Shown in pieces: positions 35,507-46,900 of a DNA stretch of 64,000 bases; within the stretch, counting starts at the first letter, position 1, and the number at the start of each line of letters is the position of its first letter. The position numbers were made by a program, and so were the translations under genes. The notes under the pieces were generated by a model, which saw only the letters and a program-made list of their open reading frames with translations, made no database searches and was not told the DNA's origin. The DNA is from Holothuria scabra (taxonomy: Eukaryota > Echinodermata > Holothuroidea > Aspidochirotida > Holothuriidae): assembly GCA_037179385.1 (NCBI GenBank), contig CM074200.1:34289884-34353883 (forward strand). The letters are read 5' to 3'.

Positions 35507-35731
35507 CATAATATAGAGGCAATTACGTCATGGAACTGCCATGCTGGAGGACAATCATGCCAAATACACGTGGCTTTGTACTGAATGCGCTGCACAGTGT
35601 GCACTTTGGTATGCACGGTGTGTACACATTCAACGAGCAAGCGCGTCCAGTGTGGCTTACAACGCAGTTACATGTACTCAAAGATGACCGCCGGAGAGTA
35701 TTATGACTTCATGTGAAAAGCCTCTATTATG
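35507..35731. mobile_element. Small TIR element (about 225 bp)
   Basis: The left end CATAATATAGAGGC pairs with the right end GCCTCTATTATG, and ATTACGTCAT pairs loosely with ATGACTTCAT inside. The interior is more CpG-rich than its surroundings. The target duplication may be TA. Confidence 0.5.
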
Positions 35732-36001
35732 TGTTTAACCTTATTATGATGTGCTTCAACTGGGCTACTTTTCTTCAAAACTCTCAAAAGTCATTGAGCA
35801 AAAAACATTCACAATATTGAAAGAAAACTAGCAGGACATTCCCATCCATAATTATTTATTTATTCAATATTTTGCTGGTTTTCCATCTACATAGTGCAAA
35901 TAATTTCAAATTCTACCACTTATTGACTCAAATGTCATCATTAGCTTTCTGCACATTTTAATGACATCATTTCATGCATATGCATTTCTCTGTGTACTTC
36001 T

Positions 36002-36007
36002 AATAAA
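36002..36007 (+). terminator. Candidate poly(A) signal for the LRRIQ1-like gene
   Basis: AATAAA lies 1.5 kb past the stop. The intervening 3' sequence holds a SINE (35163-35395) and a small TIR element (35507-35731). An ATTAAA overlapping the stop codon is too close to be used. Assignment is inferred only from position. Confidence 0.3.
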
Positions 36008-36074
36008 GTTCTTAGGATTTTAAAATGGAAAAAAAATAGGAAAATTGAGAACACTACAAAGCTATATCTAATGA

Positions 36075-36112
36075 AGAATTCAGAATTCAGAATTAAGAAT
36101 TCAGAATTTAAT
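36075..36112. repeat. Short GAATTCA tandem repeat
   Basis: Five imperfect 7-8 bp units (GAATTCA, GAATTAA) in a row. Confidence 0.85.
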
Positions 36113-36595
36113 TAATCAATATTCCATTCAATTGATATTTACATGTACAGGATTATTTCTATTTACCATGACTATGATTGTCTACCAGGAATGAGAAATG
36201 TATAAAATGTATGAAGATTTACAAAATATGTGAATTGCACTTTTTTGTACATACAGTTACAATGGGGTAAATCAATCCACTTACTGAATCAGAGTACATA
36301 CAAAAAAAAAACTTCACACTTGGTTTCTTTTCAGTCACAACCCACCAATCTTAACAATAGCCACCAATATTTCCCCCCTTATAATATGAGGACACCCTGA
36401 CACTAAGACCTTCCGTCCCTCTAAGAACTTCCCCAGGACACGTAGCTGGCCATCCTAAACTAATCCTGGTTATGTCAGTATGAATGATGTGATAACATCT
36501 TCCAATGAGACAATGAAAGATGTACAGTATGGTTGTCTAGAATTTACATGGCTTTTGGAATCCTTTCAAAGATCCTATCATTGCTATATTATGCT

Positions 36596-36838
36596 AGCCG
36601 GACACAACACGACTTTGCATGTCGCAACTCAACTCAATTGTCCCTACAACCTTGATTGGCAATGTTAACAACCAGTTGGGAAGAACCAACATATGGGTTC
36701 TTCCTGCCTGAAGTGGGCGCGGCTTAAAACTGGTCTTGCAACGGCCAATTGCAGCCGTAAACTCACGCACATTACTGTCGGAGATCCAATGATCGAGTTG
36801 AGCTGCGGTGTGCAAAGTCGCATAAGTGTGTGACTGGC
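36596..36838. mobile_element. TIR element of about 243 bp
   Basis: The left arm AGCCGGACACAACACGACTT, continuing TGCATGTCGCAACTCAACTC, pairs with the right arm from GAGTTGAGCTGCGGTG to GTGTGACTGGCT. Arms are about 45 bp with mismatches. No coding is visible. Confidence 0.7.
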
Positions 36839-37397
36839 TTTATATACTGCATTAGGACTCAAGTGCATGATGTATTAAAACAAGATGTGAGTACAAGCAA
36901 ACTTAATGCAACAGAGCACAAGTGTTTTCAAATTCTCTCAACAAGAAAAAAATAATGTTGAAGTTTTTAACCTTAAGTGTGCACATGATGCATGTGCTTG
37001 CAATAATATGAACAACTTGCCATCTGGCCAGATCCAGCAACATCATTCTAGGGCATACTATTCCTTAAGTACATAAACAAATATTAATCACTATACTTTA
37101 TGGTTCCATTTTGTCTTAATCACACAAATTTGATGTCTAATATGTTTATTCTACACCATATCAGCTGTCAATATCTCACATTTTACCCTTCAATTATTAA
37201 CAGACTGACTCAAAAGGAGAGTGAATATGGTTAGAAATTTTTTCCCCAGAGGTGTTTGAGCTAGTAAAATGGTCTGAGAAAAGAAATAATGAAATGGTTT
37301 TCACAAAAATCCTGCATCTTAAAATTGTCAATTATAGTTTTTTAATACTTTGCAAATTATACAATAGCAGATATATGTAACACCTATGTTGCATTAA

Positions 37398-37996
37398 AGG
37401 CATATTCTGGAGACAAAATTCGTTAACTTCAAAATAAGCAGAAAAATTTTCTCTTTCAGAGGGTGAAAACTGCATTTCAATAGCTTATAGCATTCGGAAG
37501 ATACAAATTTTTCAAGTATTGCCAAGTTTTTCTTGGGATTTGATGCATCATGGGAAATCTGGTGATGTATCATGGGAAATCTGATGTCATCGTGGCACAT
37601 TTATTTGACATTGCATTCAATTTATTCATAATTATGATGCCGCTGCAGAAAATATTAAGCAACATTGTTGGTTGTGCTCTACGTATGATGAGGGGTAATG
37701 CTTCATCTACAAGGAAAGATATTCCAACATTACACAACAGTATCAAATTTCAAGGACAAACAGGAAGTTCAATTATAAAGAAAAACAAAAGGAATTTGAA
37801 ACAATGTGCCCACATTACATAACTCTGTGGCTTTGTTGAAAAGCAGAGGAATTTTTTAACAGAAATAACCAATCTGTATAGTGAGATATCTAGAGTTAGG
37901 AATATGGTATGTGTGATAGGGTTTGAAGGGCATAGTATGGAATATTTTTGTTTTTCTAACAAAGACAGAGGCAAAAAGCCACCAGAACATGCCTTT
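37398..37996. mobile_element. TTAA-type MITE, family A copy 2 (599 bp)
   Basis: The ends AGGCATATTCTGG and CCAGAACATGCCT are inverted repeats, flanked by TTAA at 37394-37397 and 37997-38000. It aligns to 155-785 and to a fragment near 9790. It is non-autonomous. Confidence 0.8.
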
Positions 37997-38000
37997 AACT

Positions 38001-40070
38001 AGTTTTCATCAATTCTTCAAAGCTTACTTCCACAGTAACGCTTGAATACTAAAATCTGTAAATCAGTTTCCACATTAAGGTGAAGGATTGTGGGTTTTGT
38101 ACAACTTTGCTCAAACTCGCCCTCCAAAAAATGAAAAAAGAAGAAAAAAAAAAGGATTAAAAATAATCTATGTACTCCTTTTCAGCTCTTCATAAAATGT
38201 GCAGCAACCCAATTTTCCTCTAATAGCTGAATAAAACAAAACTCTACAAGGTAACCAAGTAAACATTTATGTGATTCATCCAAAATTCATCCAATTACAT
38301 CACAGCTTTTTTTCACATGCCATTATAAATGTAGAAGAGGTACCACATTTTACAGCTCTGATAATGCACTAGCAGTAGACTCACACTTAGTGCCAGGGGT
38401 GCACCTCTTCAGGTGACCTCTGGCCACTGTGTTATTAAGTCTTGCCGGGGACTTACTGCAGGTAAGTGAGGATTACAAAGAATAGATAGGAAGTAAGGAG
38501 GGGTGACATAGATTTAGGGTATCCCCCCTCACATCTCACAATTGCCCCTTAAAAATATAAATGTACTGGGGAATTTGCCCTGATTCATTTATCAGTTCCT
38601 TAGGGCAAACATTGTAAATGCACTGAATATTTTAATATACAAATGAAAGCTACGGTAGGGTACACTACGAATGCTAACACACAGTTCACTCCGTGCCGGA
38701 TGGGTTTCAATAAATGGCTACAGTCTGTGAAACATGACTTTCTGTGACCGTGTTGGAGTGAAAACAACCTCTAGCACATGTGGCAATGTTTATAGTATAG
38801 ACCAATCCTAGTAGCCAGTGACTCAAGCCAGCCATTAGTTTGGTCCATCAGCCATAAATTGTCTCAATTTTGTTTCCCACATTCAATTCTAAGCCCTCAT
38901 GTTCTGTAAGATTTAGGAAATCAAGAGGTGTTATTAAAGTGCAAGTATCCACAGAGATAATCAAAGAATTTGAAAGTTAAAAGTTTATGGACCCCAATTA
39001 TGATAACTAAATCAGACCATAACTTGGCTTTTACGATTAATCTATAATGTCCTATGTCTTTCCACATGGTCATATTTTGGATAAGTAAATTGTTTTCACC
39101 CCAAAACTGCTAGGCTGATACAGAGACATGGTATGCCAACCAACCATGCACTTTTGATACACATAAAACTTGAACAGATTTGTTTAATTTTAAGCCAAGT
39201 GTGTTTACATATCCATTGATAGTACCATATCCTCTGGTTTCCTTACATCTTGGTGATGTTTTAAGCAGAGTTTGCCTGAAGTAATCTGCATGAAAATGGC
39301 TCTACTTTTTTATGTCAGTCTACAGTACAGATGTACCTACAAAAATAAAATTAAAAAATAATGCATAACAGAACTAATCATATTTACATTTTACTTTTAT
39401 ACAGAGAGACAAAATATAGGTAATAATTGGTAAAGGTGATTAAATCTACTCTGGAAAATGTTTATTTTAAATGACTTAAAGGGAAATATTACATTTAAAA
39501 TGTCCCAATATAGTATAAAAAGAAAACAAAAACAGCTTTAATGATTATCAAAAAGTTCCACCTTGTTGACAAACGTCAGCAACACTTAATCTATGCAAAG
39601 CATATTTGATAGGTTTGCAGAAGTGACATAATTTGAATATTTCAAAAGTTCAGGTGAACAAGTAAGTCTTGAGCAACACGACTGAATTTATGTGAGAGAT
39701 TCACCTCTTGAGCAGTTAGGTCCTGACGGCTCTCTCAGTCTAAATGATCTATCATTCTATCCTAGTGGATATTGGAAAAATATGAACAGATAGCTTCAAA
39801 ATGTATTTTTTCCATTTCAACAAATCACATGACTTTTCAAAATGGACCTGGGAAGTAAAGCACCTCTGACTCAATGACACAACTCTGAGAGGTGTTTTAA
39901 TACTTGATCCATCGAGGGAAGCAGGTCTGAAGCTAAATCCCTCAAAATTTTAGTTATGAATAGAAAGTTTTACCACTGCTTCACCAATGCTTTTTAGGAC
40001 TTTTAGTGAAAAATAATAGGTAAAGAGTATGATACAAGATTTCAAAAGAGTTTGAAGAATTCACAGACCT
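38001..40070. other. Intergenic or long 3' UTR sequence, nothing recognised
   Basis: AT-rich sequence downstream of TP53I11. If its distal poly(A) sites are used, this would be 3' UTR. No repeats or frames worth naming. Confidence 0.4.
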
Positions 40071-40076
40071 TTTATT
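40071..40076 (-). terminator. Candidate poly(A) signal for TP53I11
   Basis: AATAAA on the minus strand (TTTATT on plus) lies about 700 nt past the stop and is the nearest good signal. Further minus-strand AATAAA copies near 35853-35860 would give a much longer 3' UTR that includes a TTAA element. Confidence 0.35.
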
Positions 40077-40699
40077 TTGCCCTGTTTCAGGCAGCTGATG
40101 TCATCACTCACTAGACTGTTAGCATGTTTGTATTTTTTAATTCATTGCCCTTATAACAGTTATTACAAGGTCATTTCAGCAACATCCCAGTACCCAAATT
40201 GTCAGTTATGTACACCTTCAGGCTGGACATTCAAACAGAGCTAATGTTACAAACTCTGTTCAAATGTCATTCACATTTCTCCAAAAATAAACATAAAATT
40301 GCTGTTGCCCTTAAAATATGGCAAGAATGCACCAAAAGTTAAACTGAAAATCTCACATTTACTTCCCCAAATGAGAATCATATTTTCAAAATTGAAGATT
40401 GGAAATTTATGCATCAGTTGTGACAAAAATGTACAAATATAAAGAACACATTTCCCCATGAGGCAAGAGCACTCCACACTTCAAAATAAAGTTGATTTGT
40501 CAGTTATCCTCCAGAAGGTATAATGAAAAAATGCCATCTCTCATTTTGTTCACATGACCAATGCTAAAATTTTTCACGTAATTTCAATGCTTGTAGTCTC
40601 TCCAAACTTGTACTAGTACTGCTACTGTCGGGCTGTAATCTGTGCAGTAGAATGAACTCTCCTGGTTACTTTCATATGAAACAATTTAAGGAATGATAC

Positions 40700-40741
40700 T
40701 GTAACTTTCACAGAATGAAATGTAACTTTCACAGAATGAAA
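40700..40741. repeat. 21-bp tandem duplication
   Basis: TGTAACTTTCACAGAATGAA(A) occurs twice in a row just downstream of the TP53I11 stop codon, in the 3' UTR. Confidence 0.95.
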
Positions 40742-40770
40742 ACATTACAGTTACAATGAAATGAGGAAAT

Positions 40771-40955
40771 TCAGTCTGCCTTATTGTGACCGGTACAGTT
40801 CTCAACCGTTGACCTAGCTCTCATCAGTGATCGAACTCTTCCGCTCATGACACAGTAGAAGTAAAAACTAATGAGAAACGACATGATGATTAAGGCGACA
40901 ACAAGAATTATGGGAAACGAGAAAAGCCCCTTCCCCAAGAGGGTGAAGACCACCA
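40771..40955 (-). CDS. TP53I11: TP53I11 last coding exon, TM3-TM4 and tail
   Basis: The acceptor is tttttcctttcacag. It encodes VVVFTLLGKGLFSFPIIL, a strongly hydrophobic fourth segment ending SFLISFYFYCVM, then the basic SGRVRSLMRARS and a 12-residue polar tail to TGA (40773-40771). The human protein has the equivalent ISIYYYYQVGR ending but a shorter tail. Confidence 0.9.
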
Positions 40956-43900
40956 CTGTGAAAGGAAAAAGAAAATATGTTAGATTGCGAAAGTATTCCA
41001 GTGATAACTGAAAAGTTTTGATACACACAGGTGAGTAAGTACTCTAGATTTAAAATCACGATCACTGTCAAAAATGTCATCTAGGCTACTGGGATAATGA
41101 AATGAAACATTTTATCTGCCAAAAGATGTAGTCAAATTGTTAGCAACTTGTCAATCATTAAACTTTCATGGTAAAGGCACCTCATAAGATTAGACTTAAA
41201 ACTTAAGGAAATGACTAGCAATGATTTGTTAGAATTCCTGTACAGGATACATGATACACATAATTAGGTGTGTGGATAAAGAAAGAGGGCACTACCCCAA
41301 ACTTGTAGCCAAATGACATCCCTTAAAACCAATCTCACTGCCAAAAGGGCGTAGGAAGGGAAGTGTCCGTGGAAAAAGTTTTGCCTCTGAAAAAAAATTA
41401 AAAACTGTGTTAATGCATTTAAGTTTGCCTCCCTTAAAGAAAATTTGCCTTCTTCTTTAAAAATCTGCCCCCCCCCCACCCCATCTGAAAGCTATTCTAT
41501 CTCCTAGCTACAGGCATGCTTCATACACCCTATCTTTCTTGGAAATGATCCTCCCTCCAACCCCTCCCGCCCTTCCACTCTTACATCTTTTTAAACAGGA
41601 TCCTTTACCACTAGTTATTGTGAGACAAGAGGGGGAGATAAGGTAGACCACAAAATCTTAATTTGTTAATACTGCATTCTGTATGGCCCTTCTTGCACAT
41701 CAGAACACTTAATACTGCTAATGACAGAGTAGTTGATCCCACAGAAAGGTAAGAAATTGGGTTTCCTTTTTATCACTGGCAATCTATATAAACTGAGAGA
41801 TTGCTTCCCACCATTCAGTTACTCTCACTTAATGGATCACCAATTACTAGCAACCTTCTCATAAATTCACTTTAATTAAATCTCTCCCCGTGTCCTAGTA
41901 TTTTCATGCCTGTTTAATTGAGTTTTATTATACCCTTTTAGTAGCTGTTGTAAACCGTTTTAACAATTAACTAGAAATGCAATTAACCTAAGAGGTAATC
42001 TTCTTTTCCTCCCTAATTATTTTTGGAGACACTCACCTGAAAAGAGCAATGCAAGGTAGAACGATTCTGATAAAAGCTGCCTCTCTATAACAGGACGGCT
42101 CAGAGACCTTGCTGAGTTCCAACAATGCAACGCAACACCTGCCAGAAAGGGGGGAAAAAACGTCACTTTGTGTACCTTAAGGCAGCGAGATAAATTTAAA
42201 GGGGATATGTTGAGCCAGGCCTGTTTCAAGCCCAGATCAGTTTTGGGCTCAGGTAAGGTCGAGGCAAGGGTTTTCAATTCAAAAAATTGCTTTGACAAAA
42301 TTGGGAGGGAATGAAGTCTGTTATAAAAGGGGTTGCAGTACCAGCAATATGCTCCATTGTATGCCAGTGCCCCCATTCAAACCACATAAAGGATAGCGAG
42401 CATGCATGTCCTAAATTTAGCAGAAAGTTTTGGCAAGTAAAGCATTTTTCCGAGGGGATGGGATACAGGGGTGGAAATACGCCATTTTAAAATGGTATTC
42501 CTATTATAGGGATATATGCTAAACAACATGCACAAATATTAATTACTGTTTTCCAACCCCATCATTGCATTGTTCAAGTGGGGTACATCACATCTCCAAC
42601 TCATATGGCATTACAGATGCAAAGAGCCCTAAAAATCCTGTTTGAGTCAATTAATTTTGGATACAAGCTGACAACTATCCCATGTGTATGTATATGTTAC
42701 ACTAGGAAAGAGAGTGACCACCAAATTTTGAAGTGGAAATCACTGTGAACGAGACTGGCTCTATTAATACATTTGTGACCTTGTGCCTACCCTTTAAAGA
42801 AATCTAATATAGAAGGTTGTAATAAATCTGACTCTGATAACATGTTATAGTACCAGCCACTTAATACACAGACTCATTGCATAATAGCAATAAAAACTTA
42901 CATGTAACTGCAGCACCGAAGAGACGGATCGGCAGAAGTGAATTCTCGTCTGCTTGTATGTTGAAGAGCACGTCAAACAAAGAAAGAGGAAAAAATATGG
43001 CCTACGGTGAATGGAAAGAGGGGGAAAGAGATTACTGTTAAAAGTTACAAGTATAGTCTTTCCTTTTAAGAGTTGACCTTTACAAATTCTGCAGGAAAGC
43101 TCTGTATGTATGATTCCCATGAATACAATGAGGGGAGCTTTAGTAAAAGTACACTGGAACAGAGAGGCTCATCATCCGCATACTCTTTGGCATATGATCC
43201 AACATTCAATAAAAACACTGCTTGCAATTATGACTATGGGTGTTGTTGAAAGAAAAGTGTTTGAACTGGAAGGAAACATGTTTTTTGAACAAAGAACATG
43301 AAAATTTGAAGGAAATTTGCCATCATATTCCCTGGTTTTATGTCTAAACAATTAGTGATTTCAACTTGAACCTAATTGTGGTGATACACCACCCATTTTT
43401 CCAGTTCTGCATACTGCTCTGTTGAGAATACTTTGGAACGAGCAGGTATTACCACTGCTTTTGGCCAGGCTCTCATGTTCAATATTACTGGTTACAACAA
43501 ATCTTGAAATAATAACTATCCATTGAAATAATAGGAAAAAGGGACCATCAGATATTGGGAACATTGAGCCTGAAACATTCTGGGACCAAGAAGTTAATTC
43601 ACTCGATCTAATGTTTTTATTTGTTCCATATGGCTTTACTATTTGTGATGACTCCATTTTTTAACAGGAAAATTATATCAATCCTATTAGACAATACCAA
43701 GTCTGCTTACAACTTAGAAACTTTCCCTACTTCTAAAGAAGTTGTATTTTCAAGACAGCAGCTATATACATGCATGGATACAAGCCATTCAGTAATAGCA
43801 GTAGCAGCCAGTGTTTGCCATGTAAATGTCACCTACAACTTGCCTATGTGTTCATCTGACCATTTAGATGACGTACATATATTACAACATTCAATCAGCT

Positions 43901-46900
43901 GGAGCAGCTATATGTATACCCCTCCAAGCCGTCTACAAGTCACAATCCTGAAGAAGACAACAAGCTAATATGATGTATCTATGATTGAATCTCAGCTACA
44001 AAATGGGAATCTCTTTCATCAAAACCCTGGAGAGACTATCGATCAGATTACTAAAAGGTTTAACAAGCAAACATATACTGTGTGAAATGTCTTGCTAGCA
44101 ACCACTGATTCGAGTTGCCGTAAGCAACGTTCCATCAAACCTAGCTGAATTCACAAAATGATTAGTCATGAGTTCATCTCTACCTTAAAAGACCTCCCCA
44201 ATTCAGATTTTATATGTGTCGCAAATGCAGAGAAAATTAAGATGCAACTCGATTACATTTCACAGACACTGATCACAGTTCGCCTTGAGAAAGTTAACTT
44301 GAACGACAGGTTGCCTTGGCATGGTTTTGACAATAAGAACTTGATTGAAAACATCTATCTATCTTTTGAATGAATGAATGAATTGCTTTTGTGTGGAAGC
44401 TCTGATTGGACCATAACATCGGTTTATGATCCAAAACTCTAGGCTGGATATTATCAAAGGAAGACCAACCTAGATTTAGTATAAAATGACAAACTTATAT
44501 ACATCAAATTGATGTCATGTATTTGACATAAGCCCAATTATCTTGAAGTGGCACTAAAAATCCCAAAAACTCCTTTTCCTATGTTTGATTGGTATTTAAA
44601 TTGACTTGCATTTGAAATGCTCCAACAATGAATTAAAAGTAAACATGCAGCTCTAGTCAGTATCAAATCATTAGGTCTCAATTCGCGTTGTGATTCTTGA
44701 TAAAAAAATATAGCCACCACATTTTTGATGAACATTGTAAATGTGACATCATAATGTAGTGTCTTATTTATCAATCTATTTTTTTTTTCTAAACAACTTT
44801 TTTCCTATATTTAATGTTTTGGACTTGAATGAATAAAAGGTTTAGGCAGAAACATTTTGGAAACCTCCCAAATATTCTCCCCGGAACTCTCATCTTTAGC
44901 TCAACCAAGAGTACGGGTAGAGCTTATGTGGCACTGTGGGGTGAAAATATGTCTTTTCAAAAAGCTGTCATTATCTGGGATTGAGGGATGGTTCAGTTAT
45001 TATGAAATAAATTTCAAGTAAAGGTGCCTACATTATGATGTTGTGCTTGGTTACATGATTGGTCAAACTATATGGTCATCATTTTTAACCATGTTCCAGT
45101 AATTAATCCTCCCCATTTTGCATTCCCATTGTAGTCATGGAGTGCTTTCACACTTGATCTCCAGCAGGGGATCAGATCCGGATCTGATCCACCCCTGAGA
45201 TCAACTTTGTAGTGTGAAAGCTCTTGCACTCAGGATCAGATCTCGAGATTTTGATCCACCCACCGGGGTAGACCAGATCTCCATGGGGAATCAAAAAACC
45301 ATGTGTGAAAGCTGGGAGGATCAAGGTGACCCAAGATCAACATGACCTATAACTTTCAGACAACTACGAGGATAAGACGGGTTCACTGCGTCACTTCCTG
45401 TTTGTTGATCCCTTGATTGGGGCTTGATTCACCACGGGGGATCAAGTGTGAAAGCAATACCTTTGATCTCGAGGGGAAGATCTGATCGGAATCTGATCCC
45501 GCCCCCTCGAGATCAGCTCTCAAGTGTGAAAGTGGTCTCACTTCTAGGATAATTTGGTTACTCATTACATGCTACTTAGCCTAATTTAATATCTGGAGAG
45601 GTATGCTCACTAGCTAAAATGAACATCCTCAAGGCAAATCCTGCATGAGACCAGTGTCCAGGTACTATGTTTTGTCTGCTGTATACCTTAGAGCATCAAT
45701 CCTCTCACCCTAAACTACAGTTATGGCAGGGGGGTACCTAAATTCTCAGTTGGCTCAGCTCTTGGACTGACATTTTCATTCAAACAATGCAGAGTACCAA
45801 CGCTAATTACAAAGCAAGAACTATTCTGAGAGGGTTTTGATTATACACATCGAGCTTTTTGCGTCTCACCCTGAAGCAATAAACAGAGATTTCGTCTGGA
45901 TTAGGATAAATTTCAGACAATTGTGGGAGGGGCTTAATTAAGAAGGTAAGGAGAATTGGTACTGTTTGGGATGAGAGAACTGGGCCTGAAAGGCATTTCT
46001 GGTATTTCTAATAGTAGCCTGCACTAGCTGCCTGTCCACTTTGTTTTTACCAATTTATAGCAGTTTCATAAGAAGCATGCATGTAGTATATATGGAACTT
46101 CCACATTAAGAACAAACTTCAACAGTGCTAGTACGTATATCTACATGTTAAACAGCATCTCTTTCCTATGTGAGGACATCACATTTATCAAGGGCTAATT
46201 GTTCATCCAAGAAGTTCTTATATTTGCCTCTCTTTTTACATGGAGAAACTTCAGCACTAGTTTTGGCGAATGTTAACCAGAATGCAAAAATGCATTGAGG
46301 TTTGGATGATATATAAATGTACTGTTTCAAATTTGCCATCATGCACCATTACCTTCTCATTCAAATGTTATACTAGCATATATTCAAAAATTTAATTTTG
46401 TTATTCCAGATGCCCTTTTGACCTCCATAAAAGCCATACATAGATAGATAGACATCTTGAGATATCGCTTTAACAAAATTTTCAGACTTTGACCTCCGGT
46501 GACCCCAAATGACCATTGACCTCCGCCAATAAAAATAGGGACCATCTCCTGACTATAATGCATCTACATACCAAATATGAAATCTATCCCAGTTTCCTGT
46601 TTACAAGATTTTCAGTCTTTGACTGTGGCCCCAGATGACCTTTGACCTCCGCCAAAGACAACAGGGACCATCTCCTAACCATAAGCCATCTATAACACCA
46701 GATATGAAATCTATCCAAGTTTCCTATCTTGAGATATGGTGAAGACCATGACAATGTTCAACATAGATTAAAGGTAAAGAGCAGTCTCCCCAAACTTATT
46801 TTGAAGAAAAAGCTAAAAAGCACAATTTTCATTTTATTTCTCTTCAAAGTATCTTTCATTACATTTTATTACTTTACTATTGCATATTCAAGGTATTACC

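Noticed and set aside
43621..43968. 115-codon plus-strand frame in a TP53I11 intron
   Set aside because: No recognisable motif, no splice sites or repeats supporting a gene; treated as chance.
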